NCBI RefSeq assembly: GCF_033441515.1
Contig: NZ_JAWQJT010000002.1
Span: 2,108,001 to 2,172,000, forward strand
Source of the DNA: Amycolatopsis solani
GTDB lineage: Bacteria > Actinomycetota > Actinomycetes > Mycobacteriales > Pseudonocardiaceae
Direction of reading: 5' to 3'
Length of the DNA: 64,000 bases
Part shown: positions 35,163-45,200 of the stretch, in pieces
How the letters are laid out: every line of letters begins with the position of its first letter
Numbering within the stretch: position 1 is the first letter of the stretch
Made by a program: the position numbers and the translations under genes
Notes under the pieces: generated by a model
What the model was told of the DNA's origin: nothing
Database searches by the model: none
What the model saw: only the letters and a program-made list of their open reading frames with translations

Positions 35163-36161
35163 TCATCCGGCGTAGCATTCCGCCAGTGCGCCGAACGCCG
35201 CCTTCGGTTCCCACGGGACGTCCGCGTACGTGTCCCCGGTTCCCTCCTCCAGCACCTTCACCACACCCCAGCTCGCCATGTCCAGGTCCTCGGCGGGGTC
35301 GGCGCGGTGCACCAGCCCGTAACACACGAACGTGCAGGCGAAAGCCGCGTCGACGCCTTCCGTCGTGAACACCTCCAGCAGTTCACGGAAGTACCTCGCC
35401 TGCTCCTCCTCGTCCCGCACGTACGTGCCCTTCAGGCGGACCGGGGTGTCCCCCTCGTACTCGACGATCTCGCCGCAGCGAGCGCCGAGGTCGGCCGCGC
35501 CGCGGTACGGGGTCACGCCGAACTCCGTGATGGCCACCGGTTTGCCCGAGGCCACCAAGGTGCGAATGCCTTCGCGGTAGCGGTGCTCGACCTCCTCGGA
35601 CCGGTGGGCGTCGACCGACACGATGTCGAACGGCGTCCAGTCCACCCGCTCCAGCGGCACCGACGCGTACGTGATCCGGCCGCCGAAACGGGCGCGGACC
35701 ACCTCGGCCGCGCGGGCGAGGAAGTCGTTGACGCGGGCCGGGAGGTCCGCGATCAGCGTCCGGTCGGCCAGGACGTTCGCCAGCCGTTCCTCGATGCCCT
35801 CGCCGGGCAGGAAGCCGTGGTTGAACAGGCTCAGCTCGGCGCCGGTGACGAACACGACCTCGGCTCCCCCGGCGCGCAGCCGTTCGGCCCGATCCGCGCC
35901 GTCGGCGAACTGGGCCAGGATCTCCTCCGGACGGCGGTCCCAGGGGAACGGCGAGAACCACACCTCCAGGCCCAGCGCGGCCGCCTCGCGGGCGGCGAAG
36001 TCGATGCGGTCGAGGTCGGTGCCGATCAGCCGGACGGCCGTGCAGTGCAGGTCGTCGCGGATGATCGCCAGCTCACGGCGGACCAGGTCGGGGTCGAAGG
36101 GGCGGTTGAACCGCCCGCCGCGCTCGAAGCCGGTGTCGTAGCCGATGCCTTTGGCTCGCAT
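35163..36161 (-). CDS. TIM-barrel glycoside-hydrolase-like protein
   Basis: A 332-residue soluble protein. Sequence blocks such as MRAKGIGYDTGFERGG, FDPDLVRRELAIIRDDLHCT, LEVWFSPFPWDRRPEE, EVVFVTGAELSLFNHGFLPG and GKPVAITEFGVTPYRGAAD give an (alpha/beta)8 pattern with Glu residues at the ends of strands 4 and 7, as in clan GH-A hydrolases. It has no signal peptide. Similar actinobacterial proteins are sometimes labelled abortive-infection proteins, without support that I can see here. ATG 36161 follows GGAGG. It faces a TetR gene across a 20-bp palindrome and is probably its target. Confidence 0.7.
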   Translation of the reverse strand: MRAKGIGYDTGFERGGRFNRPFDPDLVRRELAIIRDDLHCTAVRLIGTDLDRIDFAAREAAALGLEVWFSPFPWDRRPEEILAQFADGADRAERLRAGGAEVVFVTGAELSLFNHGFLPGEGIEERLANVLADRTLIADLPARVNDFLARAAEVVRARFGGRITYASVPLERVDWTPFDIVSVDAHRSEEVEHRYREGIRTLVASGKPVAITEFGVTPYRGAADLGARCGEIVEYEGDTPVRLKGTYVRDEEEQARYFRELLEVFTTEGVDAAFACTFVCYGLVHRADPAEDLDMASWGVVKVLEEGTGDTYADVPWEPKAAFGALAECYAG

Positions 36162-36176
36162 GGGTCCTCCATTCAA

Positions 36177-36196
36177 GGTACGGTACGTACCGTACC
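36177..36196. promoter_or_regulatory. 20-bp perfect palindrome, TetR operator
   Basis: GGTACGGTACGTACCGTACC is a perfect dyad, and a further copy of TACGGTACGGTCGGTACC-like half-sites follows before the TetR ATG. It occupies the 61-bp gap between the divergent TIM-barrel and TetR genes, so one repressor can control both. Confidence 0.75.
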
Positions 36197-36222
36197 GTAC
36201 AACTACGGTACGGTCGGTACCT

Positions 36223-36807
36223 ATGGCCGAAGCGAAGACCCGGCGCCGGGGCACGGAGCTGGAAGACGCGATCCTGCGCGCGGCGGCGGACGAGCTCGCC
36301 GAGGCGGGCTACGCCGGGCTGACCATGGAACGCGTGGCCCAGCGGGCGGGCACCAACAAGAACGCGCTCTACCGCCGCTGGCCGAACCGCGCCGCACTCG
36401 GCGTCGCCGCCTACCGCCACCTCGCCGGCGACCGGCTGAGCCCACCCGACACCGGCGACCTGCGCGAAGACGCCCTGACCCTGCTGCGCGCGATCAACTG
36501 CGGCCAGTCCACCCCCGCCGCCCGGATCCTCCGCGGCCTCCTGGCCGGGGTCGGCGACGAGCCGGAACTGCTGAAGCAGCTGAACGAGCAGGCCACCGAC
36601 GGCGTCGCGAGCACCTGGCTGACGGTCCTCGACCGGGCCGTGGCCCGCGGCGAAGCACCACCCGAAGCACGGCACCCGCGGGTCGCCACGGTCGCACTCG
36701 TGTTGCTCCGCAACGAATACCTGACCCACGGACTGACCACAGTGGACGACGACGTGCTCACCGAGATCGTCGACGAGGTCTTCCTCCCCCTGGTCCGGCG
36801 CCGATGA
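36223..36807 (+). CDS. TetR/AcrR-family regulator
   Basis: A 194-residue repressor with HTH AILRAAADELAEAGYAGLTMERVAQRAGTNKNALYRRWPNRAAL and an AcrR-like C-terminal helical domain. It lies directly beside the GTAC-rich palindrome and therefore probably represses itself, the kinase-like gene coupled to it and the divergent TIM-barrel gene. Its TGA overlaps the next ATG by ATGA. Confidence 0.88.
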   Translation: MAEAKTRRRGTELEDAILRAAADELAEAGYAGLTMERVAQRAGTNKNALYRRWPNRAALGVAAYRHLAGDRLSPPDTGDLREDALTLLRAINCGQSTPAARILRGLLAGVGDEPELLKQLNEQATDGVASTWLTVLDRAVARGEAPPEARHPRVATVALVLLRNEYLTHGLTTVDDDVLTEIVDEVFLPLVRRR

Positions 36808-37748
36808 CGCGGCTCGCGCGCCACGAGAAGCTCGCCGCCGCCCTCGCGGACGCCCCCGACGACGTCCTGGCCACCGCGCGCCCGCTGGGCACCGGGATCG
36901 GCGGGTCGACCTGGCTCCTGCGGGTCGACGGCGAGCCGGTCTTCGTGAAGCGGGTCGCCCTCACCGATGTCGAACGGCGGCACGAAGGCTCGACCGCCGA
37001 CCTCTACGGCCTGCCGCCCTGGTACCACTACGGCGTGGGTTCAGCGGGCTTCAGCGCCTGGCGGGAACTGGAGGCGCACCTCCTGACCAGCGAATGGGCC
37101 CGCACCGGGCAGTGCGCGAACTTCCCGCTCCTGCACCACTGGCGGATCCTGCCCGGACGGCCGCGCCCCCACACCGACCTGGCGCACGACGTCGCCTTCT
37201 GGCACGACGACCCGGGCGTGCGGCGACGGCTCGAAGCGCTCGACGGCGCCACCACCGATCTCGTGCTGTTCATCGAGCACCTGCCGCACGGTCTCGTCGA
37301 GTGGCTCGACGAGGACCCGGACGGCATCGACCTGGCCGGCCGGGACTTCCCCGCGATCAGCGGATTCCTGGCCGGCCAGGGCGTCCAGCACTTCGACGCG
37401 CACTTCGCGAACATCCTCACCGACGGCGAACGGCTGTACCTCACCGATTTCGGGCTCGCGGCCTTCCCGGGCTTCGCCCTCTCCGATGCCGAAGCCGAGT
37501 TCCTCGCCGAGCACGCCACACACGACCGCGCCTACCTGCTAACCCGCCTGGTGAACCGGATCGTCCGGAGCCACCCCGGTGATCGGGACCGCGACGCGTT
37601 CGTCGAGCGCCACGCCCCGCTGGCCGAGGTCGTCAACCGCTTCTACCGCGCACTGCAAGGGACGAGCCGCAAAACCCCTTACCCCGCCGAGGAAATCGCT
37701 CAGCAGTTGGTGCGCGCCGGCTTGCCCGCGAACCGGTCGGCCAGGTAG
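36804..37748 (+). CDS. protein-kinase-fold (APH/STK-like) phosphotransferase
   Basis: A 314-residue soluble protein with a minimal kinase fold: a nucleotide-binding Lys in GEPVFVKRVAL, the catalytic loop VQHFDAHFANILTDG (HxDxxxxN), and the metal-binding DFG in LYLTDFGLAAF. It lacks the usual glycine-rich loop and the activation segment of Hanks kinases, so it may phosphorylate a small molecule such as an aminoglycoside-like compound, or a protein. It is coupled to the TetR gene by a 4-bp overlap and its 3' end overlaps the convergent lipase gene by 49 bp. Confidence 0.72.
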   Translation: MTRLARHEKLAAALADAPDDVLATARPLGTGIGGSTWLLRVDGEPVFVKRVALTDVERRHEGSTADLYGLPPWYHYGVGSAGFSAWRELEAHLLTSEWARTGQCANFPLLHHWRILPGRPRPHTDLAHDVAFWHDDPGVRRRLEALDGATTDLVLFIEHLPHGLVEWLDEDPDGIDLAGRDFPAISGFLAGQGVQHFDAHFANILTDGERLYLTDFGLAAFPGFALSDAEAEFLAEHATHDRAYLLTRLVNRIVRSHPGDRDRDAFVERHAPLAEVVNRFYRALQGTSRKTPYPAEEIAQQLVRAGLPANRSAR

Positions 37749-38860
37749 CCCACGACGTCGCCGGCCGAGAAGGCCAGGGTCGTCACGTGCTCGCCGAGGT
37801 ACGTGCCCCACGTGACCGGCACCCCCGCCGCGCAGTACTCGCGCCGCAAGGTCCGGGCCTGCGCCAAGGGGATGATCTCGTCGGCGCTCCGGTGGAACAG
37901 GAAGACCGGGGCCTTCGGCGGCCGGGCGCCGAGCTGGTTCTCCGCCAGCCGGGCCTGCCACTTCGGCGTGGTGAGCGGGTTCGCCGTCGTGTAGTCGGCG
38001 ATGTGCCCGAACGCGTAGCCGAACACCGCGTCGACGCAGGCGTCCTGCTGGGTCGCGTACAGCGTGCGGCCGCGGTCGTTGAGGTAGGCGGGCAGGTCCA
38101 GCTCCGGGTAGGCCGCGTCCAGGCCGAGGGCCGACAGCAGCAGGAAGCCGAACCCGATGCCGCCGTCGAGGTTCTTCGCCACCGCGTTCAGGTCCGCGGG
38201 CGTGCCGCCGGCGGTGATGCCCGCGACCGTCAGCTCGGGAGCGTACGACGGCGCCAGCTCGCCCGCCCAGGCCGCTCCCCCGCCGCCCTGGGAGTAGCCG
38301 GAGAACGCGACCGGGCCGCCCGCCGCCAGGCCCGCCGCCGGTAGCCGGGTGGCCGCGCGGGCCGCGTCGATCACCGTGTGGCCCTCGGAGCGGCCGACGA
38401 CGTAGGTGTGCAGGCCGGGCGTGCCGAGGCCTTCGTAGTCGGTGATCGCCACCGCCCAGCCGCGGCTCAGCATCGCGTCGACGAACAGCGGTTTCTCGTA
38501 GTCCGGCTGGAACTTCGACGGCGCGCAGCGGTCGCCGATGCCCCGCGTGCCGCTGGCGACCGAGACGATCGGCCGCGGCCCGGCGCCGGTCCACGGCGCG
38601 GCCGGGACCAGGACCCGGCCGGACACCGCGATCGGGGTGTCCGTCGCGGACCTCGACCGGTACAGCACCAGGTACCCGCGCGCCCCGGGCTGGTCCGGCA
38701 ACGGCCGCCACCACACGACGTCGCCGTCGGCGCCCGCCGGCAGCGGGCTCGGCGGCGTGTAGAAGGCGTCGCCGTCCGGGCCGCGCGGCGGGTCCGTGAC
38801 CGCACCGGCCGTGGTGACCAGCAGGACGACGGTCAGCAGGACCATCCACAAGCGACGCAT
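37700..38860 (-). CDS. secreted lipase (LIP family)
   Basis: A 386-residue exported alpha/beta hydrolase. The signal peptide RRLWMVLLTVVLLVTTAGAV is followed by the secretory-lipase domain, with the nucleophile elbow AFSGYSQGGGGAAWAG, the acid in LFHRSADEIIPL and a His in YLGEHVTTLAF. ATG 38860 has GGAG upstream. The gene lies 34 bp after the cholesterol oxidase gene on the same strand. An extracellular esterase releasing sterol from esters would supply the oxidase; this link is inference from position. Confidence 0.86.
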   Translation of the reverse strand: MRRLWMVLLTVVLLVTTAGAVTDPPRGPDGDAFYTPPSPLPAGADGDVVWWRPLPDQPGARGYLVLYRSRSATDTPIAVSGRVLVPAAPWTGAGPRPIVSVASGTRGIGDRCAPSKFQPDYEKPLFVDAMLSRGWAVAITDYEGLGTPGLHTYVVGRSEGHTVIDAARAATRLPAAGLAAGGPVAFSGYSQGGGGAAWAGELAPSYAPELTVAGITAGGTPADLNAVAKNLDGGIGFGFLLLSALGLDAAYPELDLPAYLNDRGRTLYATQQDACVDAVFGYAFGHIADYTTANPLTTPKWQARLAENQLGARPPKAPVFLFHRSADEIIPLAQARTLRREYCAAGVPVTWGTYLGEHVTTLAFSAGDVVGYLADRFAGKPARTNC

Positions 38861-38894
38861 GGGAACTCCTCGTCGAGTCCGGGATACCAAGGGA

Positions 38895-40451
38895 CTAGAA
38901 GACGCGGTCGACGTCTTCGGCGATCAGGTGGTCCAGCGCGCGCTCGGCGACGGCGGCGATGGTCATCGAGGGGTTGCAGGCGGCCGTCGTCCCCGGCATC
39001 AGGGCGCCGTCGAGGACGTACAGGCCCCGGTGCCCGAGCACGCGGCCTTCGAGGTCGCAGACCGCGCCCATCGCGGCGCCGCCGAGCGGGTGCCAGGTGC
39101 TGGGCACGACGGCGGTCGTGTCGAGCAGCACGCCGAGCGGCCCGGCGATGCGGGAAATCCGCTCGTGGATGCGCGCGCTCAGCTTCGCGTCGGCGTTCGA
39201 CGGCCAGTGCAGGACGGCGTCGTCCTTCGCGGCGTCGTAGACGAACCGGCCGCGCCCGGCGCTGATCCCGTAGCCGACGAGCATCGTGGTGCGCAGGTCC
39301 GGCAGCGGTGGCAGGGACGCCTGGATGACGGTGTTGGCCGTCGCGGGGTCGTCCCACTCCTTGCTGCCGTAGACGACCGGGCCGCCCTGCGGGGCGCCGA
39401 AGTCGTCGGCGAGGTTCGTCCACGTGTAGATGCGGTCGCCGTTGGTGCCCCAGCCGTCGCCCAGCTCGTCGGGCAGGTCGGGGATGTCGCCCTTCGCGCC
39501 CGCGCGCATCAGCAGCCGCGTCGTGTTCGCCGTGCCGGCCGCCATGACGAGTGCCTTCGCGGTCAGGACCTTCTTTTCCAGCACGGTCCCGGCGGTGTCG
39601 ATGCGGTCGGCGCGGATCTCCCAGCGGCCGTCCGGGGCGAGCGCGACGCCGGTGACGTTGTGGAGGGGCGCCACGGTGCAGCGGCCGGTCGCTTCGGCGG
39701 CCGCGAGGTAGGTGACGTCGACCGAGTGCTTGCCGCCGTTGTTCACCCCGAGGGCGCAGTCCCCGTTGGTGTAGGACGGTTTCACCGTGCCGTCGAGCTC
39801 GCGCAGCGCGAAGTCCCAGTCGATCGGCATCGGGATCTTCTCGACGGCGTACCCGGCGGCGCGCGCGTTGCGGGCGAAGACCCGCGCGGCCCGGTACGTC
39901 TGGCTTTCGACCAGCGCGTCCGGCGCGGTCTCGACGCCGAGCATCGCGGCGACGCGGGGGTAGTGCTCGGCGGCCATCCGGGCGTAGTCGAGCTGCTCGG
40001 GGAAGCAGGCGTGGAACAGCTCGGCCGTCGGCTGCAGCGTCATGCCCTGGTAGACGAGCGAGCCGCCGCCGACGCCCGCCGCGCACATCATGCTCATGCC
40101 CTGGCCGGTGACCTGTTCCAGCAGCCCGGTGTAGCGCTCGAACGGCGGCAGCGAAGGCAGCCCCGGCAGCGAGGGCGCCGACCCGAGCCAGAAGATCCGC
40201 TTGTCCGGCGACGACGTCGGGTGCGGGAACGTCTCGGCGTCCGGCCCGGTCGGCCAGCGCCGTCCGCGTTCGAGCACCAGCACCGGCACCCCGGCCTGGG
40301 CCAGCCGCAACGCCGTGACCCCGCCGCCGAACCCGGACCCGATGACGACGACCCGGTGGTCCTCGCGGGTGACCCGGGCGGCGCCGAGCGCGGCGGCCCC
40401 GGCGACGGCGGCGGCGCCCTTGAGGACGGTACGGCGGTTCAGGACGGGCAT
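38895..40451 (-). CDS. choA: secreted cholesterol oxidase (GMC flavoenzyme)
   Basis: A 518-residue FAD-dependent oxidase exported by Tat (NRRTVLKGAAAVAGAAALGA). GMC landmarks: VVVIGSGFGGGVTALRLA (FAD), CAAGVGGGSLVYQGM, NNGGKHSVDVTYLAAAEATG, GWGTNGDRIYTWTN, and the C-terminal HPLGGAAMG plus LYVLDGALMPGTTAACNPSMTIAAVAER, where the His and Asn are the catalytic pair. It should oxidise 3-beta-hydroxysterols to 4-en-3-ones with release of H2O2. ATG 40451 follows GGAGGAG. It is first in a two-gene unit with the lipase and divergent from a TetR gene. Confidence 0.87.
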   Translation of the reverse strand: MPVLNRRTVLKGAAAVAGAAALGAARVTREDHRVVVIGSGFGGGVTALRLAQAGVPVLVLERGRRWPTGPDAETFPHPTSSPDKRIFWLGSAPSLPGLPSLPPFERYTGLLEQVTGQGMSMMCAAGVGGGSLVYQGMTLQPTAELFHACFPEQLDYARMAAEHYPRVAAMLGVETAPDALVESQTYRAARVFARNARAAGYAVEKIPMPIDWDFALRELDGTVKPSYTNGDCALGVNNGGKHSVDVTYLAAAEATGRCTVAPLHNVTGVALAPDGRWEIRADRIDTAGTVLEKKVLTAKALVMAAGTANTTRLLMRAGAKGDIPDLPDELGDGWGTNGDRIYTWTNLADDFGAPQGGPVVYGSKEWDDPATANTVIQASLPPLPDLRTTMLVGYGISAGRGRFVYDAAKDDAVLHWPSNADAKLSARIHERISRIAGPLGVLLDTTAVVPSTWHPLGGAAMGAVCDLEGRVLGHRGLYVLDGALMPGTTAACNPSMTIAAVAERALDHLIAEDVDRVF

Positions 40452-40530
40452 GGGCTCCTCCGGCGGTGATCGTGACCTGGGGTGACGGTAGGAACCCGAA
40501 CCGAGAGATGGAACGGATTGCCGGTCTCAC

Positions 40531-40542
40531 TACTCGCGAGTA
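40531..40542. promoter_or_regulatory. TetR-type operator TACTCGCGAGTA
   Basis: A perfect 12-bp dyad between the divergent cholesterol oxidase and TetR genes, 12 bp before the TetR ATG. TTACTCGCGAGTAA-like sites are common for actinobacterial TetR proteins. Confidence 0.65.
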
Positions 40543-40554
40543 ACGTGTTGGCCC

Positions 40555-41118
40555 ATGCGCGCAGGGCGACCGTCATCGGCCGTACCCCGGCGCGTCGACG
40601 CGCGCCGCAACCGCGAAGCGATCCTGCGCGCGGCCGACGAGGTGTTCAGCGAAGAGGCCGACGTCGCCTTGGACGAAGTGGCCCGCCGGGCGGGCCTCGG
40701 CCGCGCGACGGTCTACCGGCACTTCCCCGACCGCACGGCACTGGCGTTCGCCGTCGCGGCGCACCACCTCACCGCGCTCAAGGGCCTGGTCCGCGACGAG
40801 CCGTTCCGCGAGCTGCTGTGGCGCGTGCTGGCGATGCAGGCCCGGCGGCGGCCGCTGGTCCGGGTGTTCCGGGAGCTGCCGGAACGCAGCCAGCGCCAGT
40901 ACACCCACGCGCTGATCGCGTTGCTGCGCCCCGCTTTCGAGCGCGCCCAGCGCGAAGGCGGCGTCCGCGCCGACCTGGAACCGGCGGACCTGGCCCTGCT
41001 GTTCGAAATGCACGAAGCGGCGCTGGCCGCCGGGCCGGCCCGGCGAGCAGAGCCGGCCGAGCGGCTCGTGCGGGTGTTCTTGGACGGCCTCGCCGCCGGT
41101 GCGCACGACCGCTCGTGA
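40555..41118 (+). CDS. TetR-family regulator
   Basis: A 187-residue repressor with HTH AILRAADEVFSEEADVALDEVARRAGLGRATVYRHFPDRTAL. The C-terminal domain is alpha-helical without a diagnostic ligand signature. Its position suggests control of itself and of the divergent cholesterol oxidase-lipase unit through the TACTCGCGAGTA dyad. Its stop codon lies inside a long hairpin. Confidence 0.86.
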   Translation: MRAGRPSSAVPRRVDARRNREAILRAADEVFSEEADVALDEVARRAGLGRATVYRHFPDRTALAFAVAAHHLTALKGLVRDEPFRELLWRVLAMQARRRPLVRVFRELPERSQRQYTHALIALLRPAFERAQREGGVRADLEPADLALLFEMHEAALAAGPARRAEPAERLVRVFLDGLAAGAHDRS

Positions 41119-41158
41119 GTGTTAAGTCGGGTTAGAACCCGCCTTAACACTCACGAGC
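41111..41158. terminator. 48-bp near-perfect cruciform between convergent genes
   Basis: GCTCGTGAGTGTTAAG (41111-41126) pairs exactly with 41143-41158, and inside it CGGGTT pairs with AACCCG around a 2-base loop; only one T/C mismatch interrupts the stem. It includes the TetR stop and ends four bases before the LodB-like stop. Confidence 0.85.
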
Positions 41159-41161
41159 TGA

Positions 41162-42205
41162 TCAGCCGGTCGCTCGCTCGCGCCAGAACGGGTCCCCGGT
41201 GAAGCGCGCTTCCCAGCCGTACACCTCCTCGCGCAGCCGGTAGTACTCCGCCGCCTCCGCCTCGACCAGCGCGAGGTAGCCCTCGGCCGCGCCCCCGAGC
41301 AGCACCTCGGCCGCCCGCATGCCGGTCCGGAGCGCGAACGCGACCCCGCCGGAGGACAGCGGGTCGACGGCCAGCGCGGCGTCGCCGACGGCCACCCAGC
41401 CGGGTCCGGCCGCCGGGGTCAGGTGGTGGCTGGCCGCGCTGACCACGTGGACCGGCCCGGCGTCGCCGGTGGCCAGCGCGTGCGTGTGCGCGGTGCGCGC
41501 CACGGCGGCCGCCCAGCCGTCCGGGGTGGCGAGCCCGGCCCGGGCGGCGTGGCGGGCGTCGGCGAAGGCGGCCACCAGCCGCCGCCGCGCCGGCAGGGGC
41601 GCGGCGTACCACCAGCCGTCCGGCACGGCCTCGAGGAACGTGTCGCCCGCCGTCGCGCCGGGCGGCAAGGCGAACACCCGGGCGGCGCACACCAGCCGGT
41701 CGCGGCCGGCCCGGCGCGCGCCCAGGCCGCGGGCGACCCGCGCGGACCGGCCGGTCGCGTCCACCACGACGTCCGCGACCACCGGCGAACCGGCGTCGAC
41801 AGCGAACCCGCCGCCGACCCGCCGCACCCCGCGGACGGCCTCGCCGAGCCGGACCGCGACCCCGGCGGCCGCGGCCGCGTCGGCGAGCATGCGGTCGAAG
41901 GCGGCCCGGTCGGTGTGCCAGCCGTGGCCGTACGGGCTGAACACGAACGACCGCTCGGCCACCTCGGGACCGCCCCACGCACTGGCCGTCAGGTACGACG
42001 GCATCGGCTCAGCGGCGAGGAAGCGGTCCCACAACCCCAGTTCGCGCAGCAGCGGGTTCACCGACGGGGGCAGCGTTTCGCCCATGCGCAGCCCGTCGTA
42101 CGCCGACCGCTCGTAGAGGACCACCGTCGCGCCGGCCCCGGCCAGCCGCAGCGCGGCGGTGGCCCCGGCCGGGCCACCGCCGACGACGGCCGCGTCAACC
42201 CGCAT
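41162..42205 (-). CDS. LodB-like FAD-dependent maturase for a CTQ oxidase
   Basis: A 347-residue flavoprotein of the tryptophan-halogenase/geranylgeranyl-reductase type: VDAAVVGGGPAGATAALRLA (FAD Rossmann), GETLPPSVNPLLRELGLW, VVVDATGRSARVARGLG and VAVGDAALAVDPLSSGGVAFAL. Its start overlaps the end of the LodA-like gene by 11 bp. In known systems LodB or GoxB, flavoproteins of this type, are needed to build the cysteine tryptophylquinone cofactor in LodA or GoxA. The coupling to a LodA homologue makes that role likely here, and it may also serve the second LodA-like protein at 51.5 kb. Confidence 0.85.
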   Translation of the reverse strand: MRVDAAVVGGGPAGATAALRLAGAGATVVLYERSAYDGLRMGETLPPSVNPLLRELGLWDRFLAAEPMPSYLTASAWGGPEVAERSFVFSPYGHGWHTDRAAFDRMLADAAAAAGVAVRLGEAVRGVRRVGGGFAVDAGSPVVADVVVDATGRSARVARGLGARRAGRDRLVCAARVFALPPGATAGDTFLEAVPDGWWYAAPLPARRRLVAAFADARHAARAGLATPDGWAAAVARTAHTHALATGDAGPVHVVSAASHHLTPAAGPGWVAVGDAALAVDPLSSGGVAFALRTGMRAAEVLLGGAAEGYLALVEAEAAEYYRLREEVYGWEARFTGDPFWRERATG

Positions 42206-45200
42206 CGCCGACCGTCCGCCGCAGTTCGCCGACGAGCCGCCGCACGTCGTCCGGGACGGATTCGAGCCGGGCCGGCGCGCTGCCGTCGCACAGGAGCTCG
42301 ACGCACTTCAGGAACTCCTTGGGATCGAGCCCCAGTTCACGCCACCGCTCCATCAGCCGGTCGTTGCCGGCCAGGGTGAGCAGGACGCACCGCAGCACCG
42401 CGCACCAGCGCCGGTCGTGCTCGGCCAGCGCGCCGCCGAGGTCGCCAGGGCCACCCGGCGGTGGCGTGTCCCCGCCCCGCCAGACCCCGGCCCACAGCGT
42501 GCGCTCGCGGGCGAACGGGTGGCCGCGGCCCGCCGTCCCGGTGGCCCGCACCCGGATCCCGTAGTCGCCGGGCACGGTCGCCACGAACGAACCGGTGAAC
42601 TCGTCGTCGCCCGGAGTGAGGGCGAGGGTGGTGCGCGCGCCGCCCGGCCGGGTGATCTCCGCCTGGACCGACATCCCGGCCGTGACGGGGATGCCCGCCT
42701 CGGCCAGGCCCGCCACCAGCGTCACGGTGGCGCCGGGCTCGAACCCGCTCTGGTGGGCCGCCGCCGTGAACGACAGGTCCGACCAGGCGTGCACGAGCAC
42801 GGAATAGCGCTGCGCCCGCCGCGGATCCTGGTCGCCGTGGGTGTCCACCCCGCGGCGGTCGTAGGCCAGGACCGCGTTCCACGTGCCGGGGTGGCTCGGC
42901 CGGGCCGGGTCGGCCAGCACCGGCATCGGGAGCCGGTAGAACGAAACCTGGTCCGTGACGACGAACGTGCCGCCCAGCGCCCGCGCGGCCGCGGGGTCGA
43001 TCAGCTGCCCGTCGGGCGTCTCCACCAGGAAGACCAGCCGCTTGCGGTCCTCGGCGGTCAGGATGACGTCGACCAGGTGGTCGGTGTCGGACACCGTGAA
43101 CGGCACGCGCTGCACCTGCCGGTACGCGATGGACCCGACCGGGTCCAGCACCACCTCGGCGTTGCTCACCCCCGCCAGTATCTGGAGGAAGTACTTCTTC
43201 AGCAGGAACTGGTTGTCCCCGCCGAGCGCCGAGCCGGTGATCAGCAGGTAGCCGCCGTGGTTGCCGGAAATGGTCTGCAGCGCGGCGGCGCTGGTGGTGG
43301 CGGCCGTGCCGAGGCCGACCGCGTACGTGGTCTCGTCGATCGCCGGGGCGACGGCGGAAATGTACTCGGGCCGGTTTTCGATCCCGTCGGTGAGCACCAC
43401 CAGCGACCGGACCTGGGTGCCGGCGCCGGCCAGCGTCCCCCGGCCGGCCAGGATGCCGTCGCCGATGGAGGTGTTGCCCCCGGGGTTGAAGTCCGCGCCG
43501 TAGATCGCCGACCGCACGTCGCTGCGCGAGGTGTCGAAGGGGTCGTCCGGATCGCCGAGCGCGGTCAGGCTCCGGACCACCTTGGCGTCGTCGTCGAACG
43601 CCGTCAGCGACAGGGAATCACCGGGCAGCATCAGGTCCAGGAACGTCGTCGTGGCCTCGCGCAGGCTCTGCGCCTTGCTGCCGAGACCGTCGCCGCGGTC
43701 CTGGCTCATGCTGCCCGACTTGTCCAGCACCAGCGCGGCGGCGACGGTCTTGCGCGGCACGGAGTTGGCGCTGATCGGGATGGTCCAGGTCTGCCCGGTC
43801 TCCGGACAGGACGCGGTGACGCTGTCGGTGACGCTGTGCGCGGTGTTCGGCGCGGCGTAGACGAGCCACAGCCGGACCGTGGTGAACGCACCACCGGTGG
43901 GCGGCACGCTGACCGGGACCGGGGTGTAGCGGGACAGGCTCGGATCGGCCGGGCCGGCGGTGAGGGTCAGCGTCACCGGCGTGGTGGAGCGGACCTCGAA
44001 CACCACCGCGCGGGCGGCTTTGCGCGTCGTCCCCAGCGGCCCCTGGGGCACGTCGCGGAACGTGATCGACGGCGTGACCAGGTTGACCGAGGTGTCCGCC
44101 GTGTCGCACCGGTCGGTCTCCACCAGGGTCGTGCCCTGACGGGTCACGAACCCCAGCTTGGCCCACTTGCCCGCCACGAACTCCGGCCGGCCGGCCACCG
44201 ACCTGGTCCAGTCCCTCGTGCCCTGCCCCGGGACTTCGACCTGGTTCGGCCGGGGCACTGGCCACCAGTGGTCCGCGCACGCGTAGAAGTCCGACTGCCA
44301 GGGCACGGCCATCCGCGCGGTGACGGCACCCGGCACGACCTTGGTGTGGTCGAGCCGGAACGACGGGACGCCGTCGTTTTCCACGACGGGCAGGTACAGC
44401 GAAGCGTCGGTCAGCAGGACACCCGCCTCGATGCCGGGGTAGAACGCCCCGCCGACGCAGTTTTCCAGCGCCGCCTTGTCCAGCCCGCCCGGCGTGATGC
44501 CCGGGGACGGCGGCGGGCCCTGGCCCCAGGCCGGGTTCCAGTCGGCGGTCACGGTCCCGGTCGACCACTTCTGCATCAGCGCGAGCTGGGTGGGGGTGAG
44601 CCGCAGGTCGAGCTGGCCACTCGTCGAGTACAACCGGGGCATGTGCCCGGCGCCCGCGGGGGCGAGCAGCCGGTTGTACACCGCCGCCGAGCCGGCCACC
44701 GGATGGCTGAACGCGTGGTGGCCCAGCCCGGTGGAGTCCACCGCGCCGGAATCCACGGCCGCCTGCAGCACCGGGTAGACGTCGTCGGTGTAGGACGGCG
44801 TGCCCGGTGCGGTCACGTTGCCTGCGGTGACGTGGGCGTCGTAGACGGCGTCCCAGAGCCGGAGGACGTTGTCGATCGGCGGCGCGTACTTGGGCGGGCC
44901 GACGATCACCCAGGAGCCCGCCGCGGTGAAGGTCTGGCCGCCGATCTCGACGGTGGCCGTCACCGGGCCGTCGGCCACGTCGTCGTACCAGCCGTCGTTG
45001 TCGGCGAAGTTCTGGAAGCCGGCGTTCGCCGGGACCGCCCCGGCCCCGCCGAGCCCGCCGAGCACCAGCAGGTGGCCGTCGTCGTCGGTGCGCGCCTCGC
45101 CGAGCGGGACGGTCACCGCGGCGTGCCCCGGCACCTCGAACGTGCCGGTGTCGAACACGGCGCGCTGGTCCGGTCCGGTGAGGACCCGGTCGCCGGGATC

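Noticed and set aside
35163..36161. Phage defence (abortive infection) gene
   Set aside because: Only a remembered database label supports it. The visible sequence is a TIM barrel with two Glu residues as in glycoside hydrolases, and no other defence gene is adjacent.
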